Origin: Anisus vortex
Taxonomy: Eukaryota > Mollusca > Gastropoda > Planorbidae
Direction: 5' to 3'
DNA: 64,000 nucleotides
Assembly (NCBI GenBank): GCA_949126835.1
Contig: OX421499.1
Location: 29,426,490 to 29,490,489, forward strand
The translations under genes and the position numbers were made by a program. The notes beneath the pieces were generated by a model. It saw nothing but the letters and a program-made list of their open reading frames with translations, was not told the origin of the DNA and did not search any database. This document shows positions 1 to 11,108 of this stretch, piece by piece. Position 1 is the first letter of the stretch, and each line of letters starts with the position of its first letter.

Positions 1-70
1 ATTTATGTTTTTATTTATTGAGGCATTTTTATATAGCGCTTACCTTACAGCTCTAAGCGCTTTACATAAT
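1..70 (-). repeat. 3' tail of an L2-like LINE, antisense fragment
   Basis: The first 70 bases contain TATATAGCGCTTACC followed by a GCGCTTTA motif. This style of 3' end (short AT-rich tail next to a GCGC-containing hairpin region) recurs at the ends of the L2-like LINEs at 39.7 kb and 42.2 kb in this window. Only the tail is present, and it may continue beyond the left edge. The assignment rests on resemblance of the tail alone. Confidence 0.35.
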
Positions 71-885
71 GAAGTTACAAGAGATGTTCGATAATTCAAA
101 CTTAGAAAATAAAAAAAAGAAACATAATAGGCCTATTAAAAAATATAGGCCTTATAATTAAGGGACTTAGGCCTACTTAAATAACCCACATGCAAATAGA
201 AATATATACTATTTTTTTTTATTCCTGATTGGCATTCAGGCACGGAATGCGACGCCTGAAATAGTGATAGAAAAAAAGAAAACAACAAACTAGGCGAACA
301 CATCAATTGAAACCTTCATCAAAATACAAAATTAAAGTTAAATCGTGCATAAGCACCGGATAGAAGAATCTCCTGTATGGAAGAAGCTTATGTAGGCTAA
401 CATGTAGCCCAGTCGAGTACACCACGTCGTATTGACGGGGGGAAAGTGTTTTCCTCGTGTTTTTGTGGTTTCCGCGTTTTTTCTTCGTCGATACGCCGTG
501 GTGTACCTACTAGGAATACACAATAAAAATCGACAATGTCGATTACAGAGATATTGTTTTAACCAGCTTCCCAACCTCCCGACCCGCTTATCCTTCCTGG
601 GTTTGCGTGTAAATATGCAGTCAGCCGATGCACTAAAGCAAATTAACGGACATGACCGATGGTCAAGTGTTTGCTGGTTTATCTTTTATTTACATAATAT
701 AAATAGATTATACTGTACAGCAAACAATGAAATACAAACATTTTTAAGTGGAGTCATTAAATCACTTGAAATTAACGCCCCCCCCAGTTGTAATGCTCAG
801 CATTTTGTTAGTGTGTATTGTTTTTTAAGGGCAAAGAAGTTTATGGCGTCCGTACTTACTTTATAATATTCACGGATCACAATTA

Positions 886-922
<37 letters not shown>

Positions 923-2588
923 ATATAAGCTTATTCATTTTCTACATGGTCTAGGAAGACGATTAGATTTGCGCTCCTGTGATTTGACCAGCCCTCCAGA
1001 ATTGGCTGTGTCTGTGGAGACCTATTCTTGAGAAACAGGCTCTGTCGCATCTCTGACATAATATATAGGCTATATATATATATAAAGAATTAAAGAATGT
1101 TATATGCTTCATCTCACGGACGAATAGCTTCGTGAATTTCATAATCAGTGTATTGGTGCCGGAAGAATATGTGCAAGGGTGTAAGGGTGCCACGTTAATC
1201 AGGTTCAATTAGGTTCAGAATATCATGTTGGGTGATACAAGTATTGCATTTACAAAACGAAAGTAGTCACACGAATGCATTGTCTCAATATTAATTAGAT
1301 TAAACTTCATCAATAGAATAACAACAAGTCCTACTTTAAAATGTGTCTTTTTCTCTCTCTTTAAAGATTAGTTAGTAATTTTGTAACTTCAATGGTTGTC
1401 TCCAATTGCAGTGAAATGCACATGTAACTTTCTCTACTTCCGGCACTATTGAAGGGATAGACTAGATCTATATGTATTGAAAAGCTAAAAAATAAAAAAA
1501 TTAACCAGACAACGAAAGACGACAGTTCTGCAGCCATTAGCAGGGTTTAGGATCTAAATGATGATCGTCTCCGATGACACATGTTGTCAAGGTTAGTTCT
1601 GGCAGCTTATTTCGGCACGTGGCGGAGACTTTGCTAATATACGTTATGAAAAATGACGGCCCTTCACCTTGAACTTTGAACTATAATCTCAATCACACAT
1701 ACACGCGCACACAAACACACGCGGCACATCACACATACATACAGTTACATGTTCGCGTGCAGACAAACATAATAAACAGTTCACAAAGTTTTATACAAGA
1801 GTTTCATTCTCAATGCAAAATTAGCCAATCTATAATGTCTCTAAAAACCCGGACGAGCCTTACGGTTCTTACGCCCAGGATGTAACGTTGGGAGGCTTTG
1901 GTCAAGGTCGGGCACACCAAGACCCTGTTCGAGACATGTCAGACTATAGGCCTGATCATCCAGATTGTTGTACACATTTCTTCCTCCCCACCGAGTCTCG
2001 GTGGCTCTCGCCTGTGCAATAAAATCTCGGACGCGCTAAAGCGTTAACAGATGTACTCTTAATAGGAGCGTATCTGTTGTTTACACACTTCGTCAGCTTT
2101 GTAGCACTTTGGGTGCAGAAGTGAAATGTGTTGACAGAATGGTATACATTTGCTCCAATAGGTTTTGGTGGGTTTAAATCACTGGGCTGACTCTCAGTGG
2201 AGCATATCCCCTCTAAAGGGTCACCGTTCTTCATTATAAAAATAAATGTTAGCTTTTAATAAACTAGTTGAAATTTGAAATACATTTTTAAAAGCTGTAA
2301 AATGGTTGATTGTTTACCCCATGAGACTTAAACACATAATGGTATGAACGAATATTATTTTATTTTTAACTAGATGTAAGTTCCAAACCTTCCATGTTAT
2401 CTTGTTGGCTCGGCATTGTATACTCATTTTGTACTCATTCAATCAAAAGCCAACGATCTCCATCTATCTTGGTCTGTTACAGCTCGAGGGGTTGTTTCTA
2501 AGTTCAAGTCTCTAGACTCTAGACTTAAAGTCCCTTTCCCCGTTCTTCTACAAGTTTCCTATGGTCTGCCTTTCGACCTTTTATTCCT
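71..2588. other. non-coding, AT-rich
   Basis: No exon or recognisable coding segment was found. The stretch has several AGGCCT motifs near 130-175 and a TA dinucleotide tract. The open frames here are short and lack domain-like composition. Confidence 0.6.
888..919. repeat. (TA)n microsatellite
   Basis: An uninterrupted TA dinucleotide run of about 15 repeats; a shorter, broken TA run follows near 1065-1083. Confidence 0.9.
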
Positions 2589-2604
2589 GGGGGGGGGGGG
2601 GGGG
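2589..2604. repeat. poly-G tract, 16 bases
   Basis: Sixteen consecutive G immediately before an RTE-like LINE fragment. Homopolymers of this length are prone to assembly-length error. Confidence 0.85.
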
Positions 2605-3012
2605 TCCATCTCAGGGCTGTCCTGGTGATGGTCAGCTGACATTCTGCAGACGTGTCCCAGCTATCTATCCTTGCTGAGATGGTTTCTGCTTGTGGGACTA
2701 CTCATCTCACGTTCCGGTAGGTCCTCATTTGATATAGTTTTTGGCTAGAAGATCTCGAGGAAGCCTCGTAGGCTTTGTGTCTGGTACACCTCCAGTTTAC
2801 TTTCATTGGTGTTTGTAGTTTCCCAGCACTCATATCATACCAGAGGATGCTCAGAACATTGCACTTGCATATCATTCTTTTGGTGTGGAGGCTGATGCCT
2901 GATGTTCTCCATATGGGTCTGAGCAGTGCAAAAGCCTGTTTTGACTCACTGATTATGACGTTGATTTCCAGGTCACAGTTGCCATTTATTGTCATTTTTC
3001 TGCCTAGTTAGG
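2605..3012 (-). pseudogene. RTE-like LINE relic (end of the reverse transcriptase ORF)
   Basis: Minus-strand translation between 2702 and 2995 reads INGNCDLEINVIISESKQAF, then LRPIWRTSGISL and CNVLSILWY. From memory this matches the segment after the reverse transcriptase core of RTE-type LINEs common in molluscs, where a thumb-like region precedes a tyrosine- and tryptophan-containing segment. No endonuclease or catalytic YADD box remains, so this is a 5'-truncated dead copy. The superfamily is inferred from the motif string; the exact clade is uncertain. Confidence 0.6.
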
Positions 3013-3686
3013 TATATTCCTTGATATATTGTAACGGGACGTTTATTCTCGAAAAATAAACCTCAATGTTTCATGTTTCATGTTTCATGTTTGTGTTTTA
3101 CATTTAATATATGTTAATATAATAATATGTCATATAAGTATATAACATTCTCTAATCCATGTATACATAGATCTATATCTTTATAAAAGAATGTTTGGTT
3201 TTGAAAAAAAAAGTTGTTTTTTTCAACAAATATGTAACCAGAAACTATGTCCTGGATTGGTTTCAAATTCAGACCCAGTGTTTTTTTTTTTTTTTTTTTG
3301 GTTTAATATTACAGCATGATTACCAAATCATTATTTCGAAGAAGAAAAAAAAACCTCTATGAACTATCCTTCAGTGAGTCAATCCATATCCTGCTTCTTG
3401 TCCATTTACGTTGCTTACGTGTTGGAAATGTAACTTTGTTTTATATCCGCATACCTGTTTGTGCATTTTTTTTTTGCTTTTAAAACGTGCAAACGAAAAA
3501 AAAAAGAAGAAAAAAAAAAAAAAGAAACATCCCGGAGATTGGTGTACAAGTTACACAAAAATAGAAAAAATCCGAAAAATTGTGGCCCTCGAGCAAAATC
3601 AGATTTTATTATCCGAAGTGAAAACAACATTTATTCAACAATAATAGGGACTTCAAAGTAGTTCTTAGATACTTCTTTACAGAAAC
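3013..3686. other. non-coding, homopolymer-rich
   Basis: Contains a triplicated ATGTTTC motif near 3067-3090, a T-run near 3280-3299 and an interrupted A-run near 3497-3524. No gene evidence. Confidence 0.6.
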
Positions 3687-3873
3687 CAGTGCCGTTGCGA
3701 GGGATTTGGGGGCCCGTTGGGCTTGGCCTCTTTAAGGGACCCTGGATTTTGACATTCGACATTATGACATGAGAAGAAACAATTCGGACACTCCTTTGGG
3801 GGCCCCCTCAAGTAGGGGCCCCGAGGGACTTTCGAATTTGGTCCCATCTCCCCCTCCCCTAGCTACGCCACTG
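3687..3873. mobile_element. 187-bp non-autonomous hAT element, CAGTGGCGTA family, with perfect 8-bp TSD
   Basis: The left end reads CAGTGCCGTTGCGAGGG and the right end, reverse complemented, reads CAGTGGCGTAGCTAGGG, 14 of 17 matching. The element is flanked on both sides by ACAGAAAC (3679-3686 and 3874-3881), an exact 8-bp target-site duplication as made by hAT transposases. The interior is rich in GGGGGCCC and has no coding potential. Related insertions in this window are at 5396-5723, 14733-16538 and 17570-20075. Confidence 0.88.
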
Positions 3874-3920
3874 ACAGAAACTCTTTATTTCAAATAAACC
3901 TAGTTGTATAAAAAATGTTT

Positions 3921-4433
3921 TTAGACACTCTCTTTGTCATCAGATTGCAAAGAAATATTCTACGTGACGAACTTATTTTAGACACTCTCTTTGTCATCAG
4001 ATTGCAAAGAAATATTCTACGTGACGAACTTATTTTAGACACTCTCTTTGTCATCAGATTGCAAAGAAATATTCTACGTGACGAACTTATTTTAGACACT
4101 CTCTTTGTCATCAGATTGCAAAGATATATTCTACGTGACGAACTTATTTTAGACACTCTCTTTGTCATCAGATTGCAAAGAAATATTCTACGTGACGAAC
4201 TTATTTTAGACACTCTCTTTGTCATCAGATTGCAAAGATATATTCTACGTGACGAACTTATTTTAGACACTCTCTTTGTCATCAGATTGCAAAGATATAT
4301 TCTACGTGACGAACTGATTTTAGACACTCTCTTTGTCATCAGATTGCAAAGATATATTCTACGTGACGAACTTATTTTAGACACTCTCTTTGACATCAGA
4401 TTGCAAAGATATATTCTACGTGACGAAATTATT
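3921..4433. repeat. 57-bp minisatellite, nine copies
   Basis: Nine tandem copies start at 3921, 3978, 4035, 4092, 4149, 4206, 4263, 4320 and 4377. Copies are nearly identical and differ mainly at one site, AAAGAAAT versus AAAGATAT. Because 57 is a multiple of three, long open frames exist on both strands (a 19-residue repeat such as LDTLFVIRLQRNILRDELI). I read these frames as a by-product of the unit length rather than as genes. A SINE sits directly downstream. Confidence 0.92.
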
Positions 4434-4439
4434 TATGAT

Positions 4440-4716
4440 TACGGTGGCCGAGCGGCGACGCCTGCAGCTGGCGTACTGAAGGTCTTGGGTTTGCATTCTG
4501 GTGAAGTCTAGGATTTGTGCTTGGGTTTGGAGAGTGTCCCCTCAGTCTCCCCAGCTCTGATGGGTATCTGACCTTAGGTGGGGTAAAGTAAAGGCGGCTG
4601 GGCATTGTGCTTGCCACACAATCCCCTAGTATGCCATGGCCACAGAAACTAATGATCGTTGCTTCACCGACCCTATGGATCAATCTGATTCGACGGGATA
4701 CTTCACTTTTTTTTTT
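4440..4716 (+). mobile_element. tRNA-derived SINE, copy 1
   Basis: The head resembles a leucine or serine tRNA: A-box-like GGTGGCCGAGCGGC and B-box-like GGGTTTGCATTC about 45 bases later. A body with CACACAATCCCCTAG and TGGCCACAGAAACT follows, then CGACGGGATACTTCAC and a T-rich tail ending at 4716. Other copies are at 6836-7080 (plus), 21327-21567 (minus) and 40085-40215 (minus). The internal A and B boxes would serve RNA polymerase III. Confidence 0.75.
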
Positions 4717-5395
4717 ACCAACGTCTATGCTATTCCTTTTAACTATTAGTCTTTTTTGTCAGAAAACTCTTCTTTGTTTGTTTTTACATCACGTAACATT
4801 TCTATAATCTTTAATATTCGTAAGTTCATAGGTCTATATAGATTTTTAAAATATCGTATAATTCATTCCATGCTGCCACCACTTAGTACCACTACTAGAG
4901 CTGACTCTCTTGCCAATTCATGTAGCCTAAAGATTAGACCTCCATGAAAATGATAATCATTGGTAAATAAAAGCTGTAGCGGGCTGATATGTATTCAGTT
5001 GGGCAAACTCTGCCTTTCAAAGTTTGTTCTGTGCATAAAATTACATTTCACGGTGACACTTAGACTGGTGGGGGTCACTCTGACATCATCAAAGAGCCAT
5101 TCTAGCATGCCAGTGGCGTGTCAACCTAGAATCTGAAAGTGGCGAAGTTCTCAGGCAGCTGACCCATACTCTTACACAAGGGTGCTAACAGGGCCTTAAG
5201 TATGAGTAATGAGTATCCCTTTAAAAACAGATGGTTCCATCGGGATACGTGAGGCAGTCTTAATCAGTTTCATTGGGATGGGCGGGGTTGTGTTGCCCGG
5301 ACAAAGACAAATTGACCTTTCTTTTCCAAACTGATGTTAGGTTCGGGTCAGGGTGCAGTTGAAACTATCGCGCCACTGTGGAGTATGTCTGTATG
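4717..5395. other. non-coding
   Basis: No gene signal. CAGTGGCG at about 5110 and CGCCACTG at about 5371 look like a degenerate hAT pair, but the flanks show no matching duplication. Confidence 0.5.
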
Positions 5396-5723
5396 CAGGG
5401 CCGCATTTAGGATTGTGGGGGCCCTGTTCCCAAATTTATGTGGGGGCCCCTCATGGTCTCGCCCCTGCCTTCCACATACCTCAGAAAAGTGACGTTAATT
5501 CATGTTACATTCTGTAAAATCATAAATAATTGTTATGTTATGCTTATTAGCTTGGTTGGAATGGAGCGCTTAAAATGATAGATTAAAGAAATTTTATTTT
5601 ACATTTTCAACGAAAGAATGGGGATGTCACTTACAAATTTATTTTTGTCATGCGTGGGGGGCCCTTTTCTCTTGGGGCCCTTGTTCCAATGGAACAAGTG
5701 GAACATGCCTCAATACGCCACTG
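5396..5723. mobile_element. 328-bp non-autonomous hAT element with perfect 8-bp TSD
   Basis: The left end is CAGGGCCGCATTTAGG; the right end reverse complements to CAGTGGCGTATTGAGG (about 12 of 16 match). The flanks are TCTGTATG at 5388-5395 and at 5724-5731, an exact 8-bp duplication. Interior GTGGGGGCCC blocks near both ends resemble the 187-bp element at 3687. Confidence 0.85.
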
Positions 5724-5787
5724 TCTGTATGTGTGATTGGGTATAAGCTTGTTTTGTGTGTGTTTATTTTCACACAAAGAAGCATGT

Positions 5788-6205
5788 CTGTTGTTTTAGT
5801 TTAAAATAAAGGGTTTATAGATTTGAGCAATGTCTCCAAATACAAAATTCATATTTCACAAATTAAAGAGCAATGTCTCCAAATGTAAAGATCCATCCTT
5901 CTGTCTGTTGTTTTAGCTTAAAACAAAGGGGTTATAGATTTGAGCTATCTCTCCAAATACAAAATTCATATTTCATAAATTAAAGAACAATGTCTCCAAA
6001 TGTAAAGATCCATCTTTTCTGATTCAAAGAGCCATGTCTGTAAATGCAAAAATTCATCTATCCTAAATTAAAGAGCCATGTCTCTAAATGTAAAAATCCA
6101 TATTTCCTAAATTAAAGAGCCATGTCTCCAAATGTAAAGATCCATTTGTCCTAATTGAAAAAGCCATGTCACCAACGCAATGAGTAATCTCTCCAAATGC
6201 AATAA
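5788..6205. repeat. imperfect tandem repeat around ATGTCTCCAAATGTAAAGAT
   Basis: About eight degenerate units carry the core AAAGAGCCATGTCTCCAAATG, with ATCCAT or TTCAT next. A longer block beginning GTCTGTTGTTTTAG occurs at 5787 and again about 113 bases later, which indicates a higher-order duplication. No coding potential. Confidence 0.7.
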
Positions 6206-6835
6206 TTATTATTTATTTTTTTGGCTTAGTTCCATTAAAAAATATATTAAAGTTTACTAGATTATTTTTTAGTTTGTGATACATTAAAATTTACTCATTT
6301 TTATGTTTCATGTCTCTTTAAAAAAATTATTTTTCTGAAAATGGTATCTAGACTATTTCGGTCTGGAAACAGTGTAGGCTATATGCTACTTACTTTCGGT
6401 TTTTAGCTGACGGGTGTTTACATCCTTTAGTTTTTACTGCTACGAGGGCAACCTGAACTTAGACAGAAATGAGCCTTGACCCCATGACCTTATTATCAAA
6501 CCTAGTCAACATGTGAGCTTTGGATGTAAACAAACAGCTCTTAAGGGCAATATTAATAACACATTAGTCAGGTTTCGATTTGAGTGAAATAGTTTAACTC
6601 ACTAAACCTTAAGACTCTTTAGGTCAGTTAAGTGGGCTTAAAAGGAATGGTAGGCCGGAAGGGGGTGGGGAGGGGGAGTGTCAAATCGTTTAATTTGGAA
6701 AAACTCAAATTGTAATTGGCCTATAGTTTATTGTAGTAAGTTTTTATGACGGTTGGGGACAACTATATATTACCCCCTCCCCTTGGGCTCCAAAAGGTCG
6801 ACATCGAAACGTTGTCCTTTATTCATAATTGATGC
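6206..6835. other. non-coding
   Basis: No gene or recognisable element seen. Confidence 0.5.
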
Positions 6836-7080
6836 ACGGCGGCCGAGCGGCAGCGCGTTTGGCTGGCGCACCGAAGGTATAATGGGTTCCAATCCTGGTG
6901 AAGGCTAGTTTTTGTTCGCGGGTCTGGAGGGTGTCCCTGAGTCTACCCTCCCAGCTCCGATTGGTATCTAATTTTAGTTGGGCATTTTGTTGGCCACACA
7001 ATCCCCTTATATACCGTGGCCACAGAAACTGGTGAACACTTCTTCACCTGCTTCAATTAGGTCCGACGGGATACTTTACT
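6836..7080 (+). mobile_element. tRNA-derived SINE, copy 2
   Basis: Same family as 4440-4716. The head contains GGCGGCCGAGCGGCAGCG and GGGTTCCAATCCTGG (A and B boxes). The body has GGCCACACAATCCCC and TGGCCACAGAAACTGGTGAA, and the 3' part CGACGGGATACTTTAC. The B box is closer to a real tRNA than in copy 1. Confidence 0.78.
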
Positions 7081-7830
7081 ATAATTCATGCTTACATAAC
7101 TCGTTTACACAGTCAAAACTGATCATAGTCTGAAGTTTGTGTAGGCTACACCTAACGTTACACTAGACTCGAATAATCATTTTCTGTATGGGTCACTAAA
7201 GAAAACATTTTTAAAATACTCGAACAAAACTTGAAAAGAGCTGCAAGGCTCATTGCTAGTGAATATTCACAAATGAAAAAGTGATGCGCCGCTAAAACTT
7301 GAAACTCTAGGAAGGAATGGCAAAGAACACAGAAGTAAGAATACCTAAAGCATTAAAATATCTAACTTAGAAATACTATAGGGCCTACAACAATTTATTT
7401 CAATGCTCAGATAGACATACGGATACGTTTCCTATTTGACATGCAATATCCTATATATTATTACAGACGCTCCTTCTATAAAGATGATTATTGCGTTCTA
7501 CGCTCATCTGTGGTCTGAGTTTAGTTTGCATTCTCATTAGTGAATTTAGTGTTTTAATCAAAGTGCAAAACACGGATAAGCGTAGGGTGCAATGATTATC
7601 TTCTGTATAGCAGAAGCTTCCGTAACATTATATTAGATAACACGGGGAAGGCCTCATTTTTCTGTGGCATGGCGCGTGACAAGGAACTCGTCGCAAAAAA
7701 TAACTTTGGACTCTTGGACAAGCGCCAACATTCCCCCCCCCATCCGCCCCCCCCCCCCTTCCCTCGTTTCACACGCTGTAAATAATAAATTGCTTGGGGA
7801 AAAGTAACCAACCAATATAAATCTATAAGA
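7081..7830. other. non-coding
   Basis: No gene evidence. A C-rich tract (7732-7760) interrupts otherwise AT-rich sequence. Confidence 0.5.
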
Positions 7831-8069
7831 CTATAGATGTAGTGTATTCCAGTGGGCTGCGGGTAGATCTATAGATGTAGTGTATTCCAGTGGGCTGCGG
7901 GTAGATCTATAGATGTAGTGTATTCCAGTGGGCTGCGGGTAGATCTATAGATGTAGTGTATTCCAGTGGGCTGCGGGTACATCTATAGATGTAGTGTATT
8001 CCAGTGGGCTGCGGGTATATCTATAGATGTAGTGTATTCCAGTGGGCTGCGGGTAGATCTTTAGATGTA
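7831..8069. repeat. 38-bp minisatellite block
   Basis: Units start at 7833, 7871, 7909, 7947, 7985 and 8023, plus a partial one at 8061. The core is TATAGATGTAGTGTATTCC followed by AGTGGGCTGCGGGTA. Copies are almost identical. The block is cut by a short LINE tail at 8070 and continues as a 56-bp variant at 8131. Confidence 0.92.
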
Positions 8070-8130
8070 ATAATAATAATATAATAATAATGAGCACTTT
8101 TATAGCGCAACTATCCATGCTATAATAGGA
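8070..8130 (-). mobile_element. 61-bp insertion of an L2-like LINE 3' end
   Basis: The reverse complement of 8093-8128 matches the 3' end of the L2-like LINE near 39690-39725 (TATAGCATGGATAGTTGCGC, TATAAAAGTGCTC, then ATT repeats). Both sides carry TAGATGTA (8062-8069 and 8131-8138). That octamer is part of the minisatellite unit, so it could be either a target-site duplication or simply two adjacent units. An extremely 5'-truncated insertion explains it best. Confidence 0.85.
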
Positions 8131-8402
8131 TAGATGTAGTGAATTCCAGTGGGCTGCGGATCCACGGCTAAGCACCTGTAGATCTATAGATGTAGCGTAT
8201 TCCAGTGGGCTGCGGATCCACGGCTAAGCACCTGTAGATCTATAGATGTAGTGAATTCTAGTTAGCTGCGAATCCACGGCTAAGCACCTGTAGATCTATA
8301 GATGTAGTGAATTCTAGTTAGCTGCGAATTCACGGCTAAGCACCTGTAGATCTATAGATGTAGTGAATTCTAGTGGGCTACGGATCCACGGCTAAGCACC
8401 TG
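8131..8402. repeat. 56-bp minisatellite block (expanded form of the 38-bp unit)
   Basis: Units start at 8131, 8187, 8243, 8299 and 8355. Each equals the 38-bp unit plus an 18-bp segment containing CCACGGCTAAGCACCTG. GAATTC and CTAGTTAGC variants are shared by neighbouring units. Confidence 0.9.
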
Positions 8403-8974
8403 TCTTCTGCTAGAACAGCGGTTAAAAGCCTTCTTCGAACAGCTATTTTACGGGGGTCACCAAAGAGCATTGGGAGAAACACATTTTGTTGGTCTTAGGA
8501 ACCGAGACGCCGCTTAACTATTCGTCTCCATGCGGATCCACCCACATGCAGATACATCCAAATACGAGTATCTGGTGTGTTGATATCACTATGTGATCTC
8601 ACACACTTCCGGTACCAATACTGATGCATGAGACACGGTCGGCGCCATAATGAACTTATGCGGACCACTCACACATGATTGTAGAGAGCAGCTGTAGTGT
8701 TGAAAGCAGCAGTATTGGAGTTAAAACGGCACTTCATAAATTAAATATATTGGAACTTAGTGTGGATGCTGTTCGCTCCTTTTTTTTTCCAGCGCTGGTT
8801 GATGTGAATACTGCCTCTCTTGTAATACTAATAGATATGGAAAAAAACAACACTAGGAATGATAAATCATGAATTAGAAATAAATATTTCACAATATATA
8901 AATAGATTTTGTGTGTGTGTATAATCATAATGCTTGAATTTGTAACAATGAAAATACATGCCCCATATTAGATA
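8403..8974. other. non-coding
   Basis: No gene or repeat recognised. The open frames here have no domain-like features. Confidence 0.5.
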
Positions 8975-9145
8975 ATTTACATTAGCCAAAATAAAATTCA
9001 GGATCTGATCCTGCTGATATAACAGTAGAAATTTACAATTATAAGGTAGCGACGAAAAAAAATTATGTTTGGGGTCACCACAACGTGAAAGCTGTATAAA
9101 AAGGTCGCGACTGACTCGCGACATTGTGAAGGTTGGGAAGCACTG
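8975..9145. mobile_element. SPIN-like hAT transposon fragment (one terminus)
   Basis: The right end reads GGTTGGGAAGCACTG, close to the hAT terminus GGTTGAGAACCACTG. Inward lie GGTCGCGA, GGGGTCACCACAACGTGA, GGTAGCGACGAAAA and AACAGTAGAAATTTACA, in the order and spacing I remember for the SPIN (Space Invader) hAT family of vertebrates, insects and a pond snail. The opposite end was not found, so this is a fragment. A second partial copy lies at 9341-9410. The family call is from memory of the consensus. Confidence 0.6.
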
Positions 9146-9340
9146 TTCTAGATGATTGAGTTGTGTATATTATGACCAGATCGCAGGTTTTCTCCCACCT
9201 CTCCAAAACACATTGTAATTTTTCTCGGCATACCATTTCTTTAATATCTCGTCTTCAAATAGTTCAACCCATCTCAGAGTACGGTACATTTCATTCGACT
9301 TTTTAAAATAATTTAGTCAACCTTCTACTAGATGACTTTA

Positions 9341-9410
9341 ACTAGTTAGCCAAAATGAAATTCAGGATCTGATCTTGCTTGACTTGGGGTCTCCACAAAT
9401 TGAAATGTAT
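9341..9410. repeat. second partial copy of the SPIN-like element
   Basis: TAGCCAAAATGAAATTCAGG, ATCTGATCTTGCT and TTGGGGTCTCCACAA repeat the 8983-9080 segment in the same orientation with internal loss of about 30-50 bases. Confidence 0.6.
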
Positions 9411-10343
9411 TTTGTCAAGAAAAGAAAAATATTTTATTACAAGATTTATTTCAAACTGACTTTGATTGTCTTGAACCCTGTACTTTAATTTAACGACAAA
9501 CACATTTTAATTTCCTGGAATGCTCGTTCCGGATGTCTCGCTGTCTTTTAGCGAGCATTTATGTCCATAGGCCTATTACTCAATTACTTTCATTGGGCCT
9601 AGCAGTGACGGTGTAGTGAACTGTGCTTTTTAAACGGTGCAATCTATAGTTATAGGCCTACTTCTTTAAAGGTGTAGTATTACTTTGAGGTCGTAATCCT
9701 TGTTACCTTGACGGTTTAATTTATATTACTTTGACGGTGTAATCGCTATTATTTTGTCTGTGCAGATTATTACTTTGACATTATAGGTCTATCTACCTTG
9801 ATAAGCACATCTCTTCTTTATCCGAATAAAATTAAATATATTTATACTGACATTCAAATGTAGGCTACCGTACGGTTGATGCCGTCCCCCTTCCCCAGCC
9901 CCCATTGTAATCACGCCCTTGAGACGGAAAACAAAGTTTTTTTTTTGGTTTCCGCTTCAAAAGGTTTACAAAAAAAAGTTAAAATGCTAGAAGCTTCCAT
10001 TTAAAGAACAGGTATAGAGCCTAAACTGTGTCATTGATCCGGGTCAGAACGACTTCACTGTAAGGGTCATAGTTCCTTGGTCCCATACTTTTTTTTTAGT
10101 CTAATAGAAACTACTTTTTTCCCCCTCTTCCTTTCTTGGTGTTTTGCCAAGGCTAAAGTTATCTCACCTTTAAATCAGCTCTTTTTTTTATTTATGTAGA
10201 CCAATGGTTCTCGCATTATATCTTCATGGTATGATCCGTAGGCCTACTAGTTTATATTTATTTATTTGTCTGTCTTTATTGTACTTGTGCCTTTGCACTA
10301 TGTATCAAATAAAATATTGCTGTTGTTCACGGTTAGTCTAGGT
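9411..10343. other. non-coding
   Basis: Between 9600 and 9790 there are degenerate repeats of TTACTTTGACGGTGTAAT. Otherwise AT-rich, with T-runs and no gene signal. Confidence 0.5.
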
Positions 10344-10513
10344 CACGGGTCGGCAACCTACGGCACGCGTGCCAGACCTCCCAAAAATGGCAATTCAAGT
10401 CACTTCTACAAGGAAGTGAGTGCTAAAGAAGTATGTCTTTTAAGATGTTGGCACTCTGAATAAATTAGAAATCATACTTTGGTACACTATTATGAAAAGG
10501 TTGCCGACCCCTC
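10344..10513 (-). mobile_element. 170-bp hAT MITE, GGTCGGCAACC family, with perfect 8-bp TSD
   Basis: Ends are CACGGGTCGGCAACC and GGTTGCCGACCCCTC, inverted. Flanks are GTCTAGGT at 10336-10343 and 10514-10521, an exact 8-bp duplication. The interior carries GGCACGCGTGCC near one end and a GTTGGCACTCTGAAT block, both shared in inverted orientation with the copies at 21896-22103 and 43815-43993. Confidence 0.88.
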
Positions 10514-11076
10514 GTCTAGGTAATAGGTAAAATTAAATTTAAATCACTATTTATTTTTAAAAAAAGAAGTTTTTTTTTGTGTTTTTTTTATTTTTTTTAT
10601 TTGCAAGGACAGACACAAAAAATTTTTTTTTTCGATTTGCATCCGGGAGTAGAATGGGTTAAATCATTAAAAAACAACATCATTTAAAGTAGGCTACTAA
10701 TCAAAATAATAAAATGCTAGAGTCAAAGCGTGATTAAGCGTATGACACAGTACGCTTCTGTGTAGAAGAAGCATATGAGAAAGATAGCCTATAAAATAAG
10801 ATTATATTGATGAAAAACACTTCCAATCTTATATCAACTGCTGAGAAATCATGCACCGCGAGAAATACGTACTAGTTGAATAAATAATTAAGTAGTAGCC
10901 ACATATTAAAGGATCCCGAGTTAATTAGTAACTGTAGATAATAATTACGCCTGTGCAGGACATATCACTGATCTATATATAGATAGAGTGAGTGTTACAT
11001 AAAGATAAACAACTAATAAAATAAAATAAAAAATTGTAAAACCAGGCCGAGCACTAACAAAGATATTTTTAAACAA
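10514..11076. other. non-coding
   Basis: AT-rich with A and T runs; no gene evidence. Confidence 0.5.
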
Positions 11077-11108
11077 GGCCGAGTACTAACAGTTGCGACT
11101 GTTAGTGG

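Noticed and set aside
432..866. 144-codon open frame on the plus strand
   Set aside because: No domain or compositional sign of coding; overlaps another frame on the opposite strand; no exon context.
3890..4511. Long repetitive open frames on both strands
   Set aside because: They arise because a 57-bp tandem unit is a multiple of three; both strands are equally open.
5110..5378. Further CAGTGGCG-type hAT element
   Set aside because: Ends match for only 8 bases and the flanking octamers differ.
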